From contig CAZNVI010000063.1 of the NCBI GenBank assembly GCA_964576705.1, positions 1 to 5,577 of the forward strand: a stretch of 5,577 nucleotides of DNA. The letters are read 5' to 3'. The stretch is from CAYMDS01 sp964576705. GTDB lineage: Bacteria > Patescibacteriota > Microgenomatia > Levybacterales > UBA12049. The notes below the pieces were generated by a model that was given only the letters and a program-made list of their open reading frames with translations, did not search any database and had not been told where the DNA came from. The translations under genes were made by a program, and so were the position numbers. Shown here one piece after another: positions 1 to 4,849 of this stretch (positions within the stretch are counted from its first letter, which is position 1; the number at the start of each line of letters is the position of its first letter).

Positions 1-2
1 TT

Positions 3-1547
3 CTAGTGCCAGTTTTGGATACTATTATATACACCTTCTGGATGTATATTTTCCCACCCGGCTTTTTTTAGCTCTGATTCATTACTAGCAGTTAAATCAC
101 TCACATTTATTCCTGCGTCATTCTCTATGTTTGGGTACGAGGAAAAAACCGATTCATCGGCTCCTATACCTATTTTATATCCATTTTTATCAATTTTATT
201 CTCATGCCACAAAAAAAGTAATAGAGGATAAGTGAGATTATTTGACTGTGTATTAAATTCATATATAGAATATTTCCTCCCAGGGTATTTATCTTCTAGA
301 ATCACTGTAATTTTTTCAACGTTTGTTTTAGTTAAATTCGTAGAGCCGGAAATTAATTTATAGTCAGCCAAAATAGTTAAACCTACTATTAAAATAAGTA
401 AGATAACACCTATAAACTTCAATTGATTTATCAAAACATATATAACCCATGTACTTAATAATATAGCTAAAGGGTGGAGAAACGTAAGGTAACCAAAAAA
501 TAAAGGTGATCTTGTGTTTTTGATTATAAAAATATCACACAGAAAGGTAAGCATAAGTATTACTAGAGGAAGTGAAATTTTTCTTTTCACTGTCATTAAA
601 ATAGCAGTAAAAATAAAAAGTACCGGCATGATATATCCTATTACCAAATGACCTCCTATGATATATCCCCAAAATTCAGGAATAAATTTTCCTAAATAAG
701 TAAGCCAACGTCTACCGAGCACTTCGAATGAGACTTTATATTGATCATGTAAATAATACTGAATAATGTTTCGGAAATTAAAGAAACCGTGCTGCACATC
801 CGATATGAATAAAGGGATGAAAGGTATCACAAGTCCTAATACCACAACTCCTAACTGTTTAAATTTAAATGATTTCGTACCGACTATCGTAAAAACCAAA
901 AGGAAAATTAATCCTACACCCTGCATATGGAGAGATACGGTGATACTTATGAATAACGCAAGTAAAAATAAAAAGTGAATCTTTTTTTTCGATTGTATGT
1001 AAGACACCATAGACCAAATAGCCAGTATCGCAAATATCGGAACGAAGGATGGATTAGTTAAATTTGTTGATTGGTCTATTTGAGCAGTAGAGACAGCAGT
1101 GAGTAATCCAGCTATTAATGCAAATTTTTTATCAAGTAATTTTTCTCCTATTCTTATGACCATAAAAACACTAAAAACATAAAGCAAACTTAATATTACC
1201 CATGGAGTAATTATAAAAAACGGAAAAACAAGAGTTGAAGCCATTAAAATCCAATACAACTCAGGCCCCCACTGAAACGGACCAGCAGATGAAAATGATC
1301 CTATTAACGGAATTTTGAAATTGAAGAGAGCATAGCGTGCCACTATCAAATCCCGCGCTTGGTCATATGCCAAAGCCCAACGATTATCATATGAATAAAA
1401 TCTCAAAAAAACAGCTATTAGAAGAATGAAAAATACAGTGTACCGAAATCCGTTTTTTATAATCACGGATTTTATATAATTAACTATAGAGGTATACTGT
1501 TTAAAGAATAGTTTAATAATGAAATAATTATAACATTTCGACTTCAA
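3..1547 (-). CDS. GT-C/GT39-like polytopic membrane glycosyltransferase
   Basis: This is probably an integral-membrane glycosyltransferase of the ArnT/PMT (GT39-like) superfamily, which moves a sugar from a polyprenyl-phosphate donor to an acceptor on the outer face of the membrane. The protein has 514 residues with about ten or more hydrophobic helices, the first near 35-51. The first extracytoplasmic loop has YDQARD (61-66), which resembles the YDEAR-type acidic motif of the family, with D62 as candidate catalytic base. GPFQWGPELYW (89-99) and TNPSFVP (164-170) follow. From about residue 395 a soluble C-terminal tail ends at a TAG stop. The start is uncertain. The longest frame opens with TTG directly after an in-frame TAG and has no Shine-Dalgarno. 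A GTG at 1466 (codon 28) lies just before helix 1 and is an alternative. The first in-frame ATG is codon 102, which is too late. It is transcribed divergently from the flavocytochrome. The sugar and acceptor cannot be told from sequence. The superfamily call is fairly secure; the exact family is not. Confidence 0.8.
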   Translation of the reverse strand: MKSKCYNYFIIKLFFKQYTSIVNYIKSVIIKNGFRYTVFFILLIAVFLRFYSYDNRWALAYDQARDLIVARYALFNFKIPLIGSFSSAGPFQWGPELYWILMASTLVFPFFIITPWVILSLLYVFSVFMVIRIGEKLLDKKFALIAGLLTAVSTAQIDQSTNLTNPSFVPIFAILAIWSMVSYIQSKKKIHFLFLLALFISITVSLHMQGVGLIFLLVFTIVGTKSFKFKQLGVVVLGLVIPFIPLFISDVQHGFFNFRNIIQYYLHDQYKVSFEVLGRRWLTYLGKFIPEFWGYIIGGHLVIGYIMPVLFIFTAILMTVKRKISLPLVILMLTFLCDIFIIKNTRSPLFFGYLTFLHPLAILLSTWVIYVLINQLKFIGVILLILIVGLTILADYKLISGSTNLTKTNVEKITVILEDKYPGRKYSIYEFNTQSNNLTYPLLLFLWHENKIDKNGYKIGIGADESVFSSYPNIENDAGINVSDLTASNESELKKAGWENIHPEGVYNSIQNWH

Positions 1548-1604
1548 CTATTTATAAAACAGATATACGATTATTAGTAAATAAGATATAATTAGTATTG
1601 ACTC
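1548..1604. promoter_or_regulatory. Divergent AT-rich intergenic region, candidate promoter for flavocytochrome
   Basis: These 57 bp separate two divergent genes. On the plus strand a perfect TATAAT lies at 1587-1592, which would start transcription near 1598-1600 and leave only a few leader bases before the ATG at 1605. No recognisable -35 box sits 16-18 bp upstream, and such AT-rich DNA gives TATAAT easily by chance. On the minus strand TATAAA (1556-1551) would start RNA close to the TTG of the membrane glycosyltransferase. Two direct copies of ATTAGTA (1573-1579 and 1591-1597) flank and overlap the plus-strand -10 box. The region must hold both promoters unless they lie inside the genes, but the exact elements are tentative. 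Confidence 0.35.
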
Positions 1605-2924
1605 ATGAAGCAAGTTAAATATTTTATTTATTTGGTATTTTTCTTACAGGTAGCAATTGTTTTGTTTTTTTGGTTCTCAACATCAGGCAGTGAGTTAACA
1701 TTCAATCTTCCATCCTCACTCATCGCTCTTGGTCGATTATCAGGGTTACTATTGGCGCTATCAGTATTAACACAATTTATACTTCGCGGACGCATGCCGC
1801 CCCTTGAAAAAATCCTCGGTTATGAAACCCTTAATTTTCTTCATAAAAAAAACGGTTATGTCGTTTTTACGTTCCTTATCTTGCATCCAGCTCTACTAAT
1901 CATCGGTTATTCGATCTCCGGAAAAATAAATTTAATAGACCAGTTTATACAATTCATAGCTGTTTTTGAAAGCGTCTGGCTCGCTTTTGCTGCCTGGATG
2001 ATATTTATAACGGTTATTTGTACTTCAATTTACTTAGTCCGAAGAAAAATACGCTATGAAGTCTGGTACTTCATACATTTTATGACATATCTTGCAATAT
2101 TTCTTGCATGGTTTCACCAACTTAAAGTGGGTACTGATTTTTTACTTAATCCATGGTTCGTTTACTATTGGTACTTTTTATACTTTGTTACTTTCTTAAG
2201 TGTTATCTACTTCCGCTTTATCAACATTCTACTAATTTTTAATAAACATAGATTTTATGTAGAAAAAATAGAGAAAGAAACTTCAGATGCGGTTTCAGTT
2301 TATATAAAAGGAAAAAATTTAGAACGTTTTTCATTTACGCCTGGACAGTTTTTATTTGTCAGATTTCTCACAAAAGAATTCGGGAGACAATTACATCCTT
2401 TTTCATTTTCTTCTATACCAAATAATAAATATATCCGAATCACGATAAAAAACGAAGGGGATTTTACGTCCAGAATACACGAGATAAAGCAGGGCACTAA
2501 GGTGATTATAGACGGCCCTCACGGTAACTTCACAGAAAAATTTATGACGAAAAATAAAATTATTTATATCGCAGGAGGTGTCGGAATTACGCCCATACGT
2601 CCTCTTTTAGAGAACGTTAAAAACAAAGAACAAATACTTTTTTATTCTAATAAAACTCTAGATGATATTATTTTCCAAAAAGAACTTGAAGAACTTTCGA
2701 AAAAAAATCCATTTACAATTTATAACGTAATAAGTAGAGACGAAAGCTACAAAGGAATAAAGGGAAGAATCAATCTAGCGCTTATATCAAATTATATTAA
2801 AAATGTTAAAGATTATGATTATTACATTTGCGGACCGGTGTCTATGGCCAAAAGCATAATATCCGAACTAAAATCAGCAGGAATTTCCTCATCCCAAATT
2901 CATTTTGAAGAATTCGCATTATAA
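1605..2924 (+). CDS. NOX/ferric-reductase-type bis-haem flavocytochrome
   Basis: This is a membrane flavocytochrome that should pass electrons from cytoplasmic NAD(P)H through FAD and two b-haems to an acceptor across the membrane (oxygen, ferric iron or a redox partner). About six membrane helices lie in residues 5-213. Histidines H80/H94 and H158/H171 are spaced 14 and 13 apart, the spacing of the haem ligands in gp91phox and yeast FRE proteins. GRLSG (43-47) is typical of the ferric-reductase transmembrane domain. The ferredoxin-reductase-like half starts at about 215, with FAD motif HPFSFSS (264-270), GPHG (304-307), the nucleotide-binding glycine motif GGVGITP (324-330), CGP (409-411) and a terminal EEF (435-437). 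The domain set is complete for a 439-residue member, with no EF-hand or extra domain. The ATG start has no Shine-Dalgarno but sits just before helix 1. The stop is 9 bp before the Nudix gene, so the two are probably co-transcribed. The electron acceptor is unknown. Confidence 0.92.
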   Translation: MKQVKYFIYLVFFLQVAIVLFFWFSTSGSELTFNLPSSLIALGRLSGLLLALSVLTQFILRGRMPPLEKILGYETLNFLHKKNGYVVFTFLILHPALLIIGYSISGKINLIDQFIQFIAVFESVWLAFAAWMIFITVICTSIYLVRRKIRYEVWYFIHFMTYLAIFLAWFHQLKVGTDFLLNPWFVYYWYFLYFVTFLSVIYFRFINILLIFNKHRFYVEKIEKETSDAVSVYIKGKNLERFSFTPGQFLFVRFLTKEFGRQLHPFSFSSIPNNKYIRITIKNEGDFTSRIHEIKQGTKVIIDGPHGNFTEKFMTKNKIIYIAGGVGITPIRPLLENVKNKEQILFYSNKTLDDIIFQKELEELSKKNPFTIYNVISRDESYKGIKGRINLALISNYIKNVKDYDYYICGPVSMAKSIISELKSAGISSSQIHFEEFAL

Positions 2925-2933
2925 AAGCAATTT

Positions 2934-3392
2934 ATGGACAAAACTATTGTTACAGGAATTTTAGTGAAAAATAATGATGGCAAGATTTTGCTTGTAAAAA
3001 AACCAGATGAGGTAGGACCTTACGCTGGGACATATCTCACGCCAGGTGGCGGTTTAAAAATTGGTGAGTCAGCAGATGAAGCAATACAGCGAGAACTTTA
3101 TGAAGAAACAGGAGTAAAAGCCACTAACATTAAGAGAGTAATATTTGATGACGCAGTTACAGAAAACTGGAAGGGAATAAAAACGCACTATATTATGCTT
3201 CTTTATACAGGCGAATATGAATCTGGTGATTTGAAACCTACAGAAAACGATGATGATAACCTGGATGTAATAAATTGGTTCTCGCCGGATGAGGTAGCTA
3301 AACTTCCTCTTTCACCGCCTCTGCAAAAACTACTGGCGTTTTTAGGCAAATGGAAAAACAAATATCTGTTTAACTACGGATTGTATATATAA
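2934..3392 (+). CDS. Nudix hydrolase
   Basis: This is a 152-residue cytoplasmic Nudix-fold pyrophosphohydrolase, a family that cleaves nucleoside diphosphates linked to another moiety, with Mg2+ bound by the Nudix glutamates. The Nudix box is a perfect match to the consensus: G39, E45, R53-E54-L55, E57-E58, G60-V61. The preceding LTPGGG (35-40) and the N-terminal strand with VKNNDGKILLVKK (11-23) are typical of MutT-like members. The acidic stretch ENDDDN (104-109) leads into the usual C-terminal strand and helix (WFSPDEVAKLPL, 115-126). The length is normal for the family. The ATG follows the flavocytochrome stop by 9 bp without a Shine-Dalgarno, so translation may depend on coupling or on an unstructured AT-rich leader. 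The substrate (damaged dNTP, ADP-ribose, NADH or other) cannot be read from the sequence. Pairing with an NAD(P)H-oxidising enzyme is suggestive but not evidence of a shared pathway. Confidence 0.93.
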   Translation: MDKTIVTGILVKNNDGKILLVKKPDEVGPYAGTYLTPGGGLKIGESADEAIQRELYEETGVKATNIKRVIFDDAVTENWKGIKTHYIMLLYTGEYESGDLKPTENDDDNLDVINWFSPDEVAKLPLSPPLQKLLAFLGKWKNKYLFNYGLYI

Positions 3393-3422
3393 GAAATAAA
3401 CCAAAAAACGAGATTCTATTAA

Positions 3423-3446
3423 CAGGTTGCGAGGCTACGCAACCTG
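3423..3446. terminator. Hairpin at convergent gene junction, possible terminator
   Basis: A perfect 9-bp stem (CAGGTTGCG at 3423-3431 and CGCAACCTG at 3438-3446) closes a 6-base loop in the space where the Nudix and glycosidase genes converge. The loop contains the glycosidase stop codon (TAG, minus strand 3437-3435), and one stem arm encodes its last codons. On the minus strand a run of six T follows (3408-3403), about 14 bases past the stem, which is farther than in a classical intrinsic terminator. On the plus strand no T-run follows. It may end or protect both transcripts, but it is not a textbook terminator. Confidence 0.5.
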
Positions 3447-4598
3447 GAAGGTTGAGAAATATTTATCAAAATAAATCTTTGATGCTATAGTCCATAATTG
3501 AACTTCTGATCCCTTTTTTCGAAATTGTCCATCCTCGTTTATGAAAAGTTCAGGGAAAGAATTTTCGATATGTGGATAAATCCGCTCACTTATTTTTTTG
3601 ACAGATTCTATTCCGAATTTACTAGCTCCGCTATGAATCATAGCTTGTTCAAAAGGCCATACCGTATTCGTATGATAACCCGTATGCTTAGTAACATCGC
3701 CTGTCAGCCATTCGTCTTTAGTATCTAATGTAATGTATCCAAAAACAGTTTCCAATCTTTTAGTATTCTCAATAATTTTTTGAATTCTATCTTTTGATAA
3801 ATCACCCGGCTCCAGATAGTAAAGCATATGTAGATTATCTGAGCTTACGCCCGGGAAAAACCCCTTCTGATCGACTCCGGTATAAAAAACCCCATGCTTT
3901 TCATCAAAAAGGATTGTCAAATGCCGCTTCATCTCTTCTGCTATTTCAAGTAAATCTGAAGAATCAATAAGCTTAGAAGCACTTCTGAGAGCGCGCATAT
4001 TCTGAACATGTGCAAGCGTAAAAACTGCAGGGTAAAAGGGGGAACCATTTTTTCTATTCGAAACTTGAGAGTCTTTCCAGTATGTAAGCTTTAATGCAAA
4101 GCGTTTTGCATCCGAAAACTTAGGGTCTTCTACAAATAAATAATTCACCAGGTGTCTTAAGATGTAATCAGTAGCTTTTTCTATGTATTTTTTTTGCCTG
4201 GATATGAATTCATAATCTGAAGTTAAATTTAAATAGACTTCATGTCCGTATATAAAAAGCGCAGTAGTATCACACGCATTATACTCTGTAGAAAGTTTAT
4301 TTTGAATAACACCCGGCATTTGATGAAATATTTTCCCGGGTTCTTCGCCTGTAAACGGATCTTTTTTCGTGCCTTGCAGTAATGAACAAAATACCAGCTG
4401 ATCATGCAACATTTCGGTATCTTCCATAAGAATCGCAGAAAGCATGCTATCTCGTGCAAAATTCCATGGATAGTCGGGAAGTCCTGCAAAATAAAGAGTG
4501 ATGTTATTTAAAACAGAAGAAAGCTTAAAAAGCGCAGTTTCAGTACTACTACTCGGATGATTAATATATTTAGAAAAGCTGACAGGAATACTCTGCAT
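3435..4598 (-). CDS. (alpha/alpha)6-barrel glycosidase, amylo-alpha-1,6-glucosidase-like
   Basis: This is probably a cytoplasmic glycoside hydrolase acting on alpha-glucan or a related oligosaccharide, resembling the catalytic half of bacterial glycogen-debranching amylo-alpha-1,6-glucosidases and GH15-type enzymes. Numbered from the ATG (387 residues), AGLPDYPWNFARDS (38-51) matches the characteristic RDS entry motif. EEPGKIFHQ (85-93), EYNACDTTALF (105-115), WKDS (174-177), YHTNTVWPFEQAMI (308-321) and QLWTIAS (367-373) follow in the family order. D176 is a candidate general acid and E350 (in FPE) a candidate base, by analogy with related clans; this is inference. No signal peptide is visible. 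Full debranching enzymes are usually much longer, with an N-terminal domain that is absent here. The frame stays open to a TTG at 4643, but I prefer the ATG at 4598. AGGAG (4616-4612) precedes it by 13 bases, and the best promoter would start RNA downstream of the TTG. The stop lies in a hairpin loop. Confidence 0.78.
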   Translation of the reverse strand: MQSIPVSFSKYINHPSSSTETALFKLSSVLNNITLYFAGLPDYPWNFARDSMLSAILMEDTEMLHDQLVFCSLLQGTKKDPFTGEEPGKIFHQMPGVIQNKLSTEYNACDTTALFIYGHEVYLNLTSDYEFISRQKKYIEKATDYILRHLVNYLFVEDPKFSDAKRFALKLTYWKDSQVSNRKNGSPFYPAVFTLAHVQNMRALRSASKLIDSSDLLEIAEEMKRHLTILFDEKHGVFYTGVDQKGFFPGVSSDNLHMLYYLEPGDLSKDRIQKIIENTKRLETVFGYITLDTKDEWLTGDVTKHTGYHTNTVWPFEQAMIHSGASKFGIESVKKISERIYPHIENSFPELFINEDGQFRKKGSEVQLWTIASKIYFDKYFSTFQVA

Positions 4599-4610
4599 AC
4601 ATAAAATAAT

Positions 4611-4616
4611 ACTCCT
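4611..4616 (-). promoter_or_regulatory. Shine-Dalgarno-like site for the glycosidase
   Basis: AGGAGT on the minus strand is the only good Shine-Dalgarno-like motif ahead of a gene in this window. It is 13 bases from the in-frame ATG at 4598, rather long, and 9 bases from an out-of-frame ATG at 4602 that opens a 10-codon reading frame. It supports translation starting near 4598 rather than at the upstream TTG (4643). Confidence 0.5.
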
Positions 4617-4622
4617 GCCTTG

Positions 4623-4638
4623 TACAATTTTAATTGTA
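4623..4638. promoter_or_regulatory. 16-bp palindrome, possible operator
   Basis: TACAATT (4623-4629) and AATTGTA (4632-4638) form a perfect 7-bp inverted repeat around a 2-bp centre. It sits 25 bp upstream of the glycosidase ATG and over the expected transcription start of its promoter, the usual position of a repressor operator. Being made mostly of A and T it could be chance, and no regulator gene is present in the window. Confidence 0.35.
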
Positions 4639-4640
4639 AA

Positions 4641-4668
4641 CAAATACTAAATGGTTTAAAAGTGTCAA
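4641..4668 (-). promoter_or_regulatory. Candidate promoter of the glycosidase gene
   Basis: A perfect -35 consensus TTGACA lies on the minus strand at 4668-4663. Sixteen bases later TATTTG (4646-4641) could act as a weak -10 box (three of six matches). RNA would start near 4634, which excludes the TTG at 4643 as start codon and leaves a leader of about 36 bases. The -35 box occupies the same bases as the -35 box of the divergent tRNA promoter. Confidence 0.4.
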
Positions 4669-4690
4669 ACTAAGGGAAATTTGCTATAAT
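4662..4690 (+). promoter_or_regulatory. Promoter of tRNA-Gly, extended -10
   Basis: A perfect TATAAT (4685-4690) is preceded by TGC (4682-4684), making an extended -10 element. GTGTCA (4662-4667), four of six matches to TTGACA, is exactly 17 bp upstream. The predicted start near 4697 is only about two bases before the mature tRNA 5' end, so the 5' leader would be extremely short. This is the best-supported promoter of the window. Confidence 0.7.
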
Positions 4691-4698
4691 CTACGCAT

Positions 4699-4770
4699 GC
4701 GGTGGTAGTTCAGTGGTAGAATGCGTCCTTGCCAAGGACGAGGTCGCCGGTTCAAATCCGGTCCACCGCT
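4699..4770 (+). tRNA. tRNA-Gly (anticodon GCC)
   Basis: The 72-base sequence folds into a complete cloverleaf. The acceptor stem is GCGGTGG with CCACCGC, all seven pairs intact. The D arm is GTTC/GAAT, with one G-U pair. The anticodon stem is CGTCC/GGACG, with loop TTGCCAA giving anticodon GCC (4731-4733). The variable loop has five bases. The T stem is GCCGG/CCGGT around the loop TTCAAAT. The discriminator is T (U73), the bacterial glycine identity base. CCA is not encoded (CAC follows), so a CCA-adding enzyme is needed. There is no intron. It reads GGC and GGT codons. It lies 79 bp upstream of the L,D-transpeptidase on the same strand, and I see no terminator between them, so read-through is possible. 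Confidence 0.97.
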
Positions 4771-4814
4771 CACACAGACCATTCTTGAATCTTAAATCTT
4801 CTCCTATTTACTTC

Positions 4815-4843
4815 TTTACAAACAATTACTTTTTCCGTACGCT
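4815..4843 (+). promoter_or_regulatory. Weak candidate promoter of the L,D-transpeptidase
   Basis: TTTACA (4815-4820, five of six matches to the -35 consensus) is followed after 17 bp by TACGCT (4838-4843), which keeps only the TA...T of a -10 box. RNA would start at about 4850, the A of the ATG, giving a leaderless message. This fits the absence of a Shine-Dalgarno, but the -10 match is poor. Read-through from the tRNA promoter is an alternative. Confidence 0.25.
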
Positions 4844-4849
4844 GTATAT

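Noticed and set aside
766..978. Plus-strand ORF inside the membrane glycosyltransferase gene
   Set aside because: It is antisense to a long, coherent membrane-protein frame, with no ribosome binding site and no recognisable domain.
1598..1603. TTGACT as a -35 box
   Set aside because: It lies directly before the flavocytochrome ATG, so it would drive transcription from inside the gene. No matching -10 with biological sense follows.
3525..3728. Plus-strand ORF opposite the glycosidase C-terminal half
   Set aside because: It overlaps conserved glycosidase motifs on the other strand and has no domain or start signal of its own.
4599..4643. TTG at 4643 as the glycosidase start, adding 15 residues
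   Set aside because: The extra residues run through the palindrome and the AGGAG motif, and the likely promoter would start RNA after the TTG. The ATG at 4598 is the better choice.
4781..4790. ATTCTTGAAT as a tRNA terminator hairpin
   Set aside because: The stem is only four pairs with a two-base loop, too small to fold, and no T-run follows directly.
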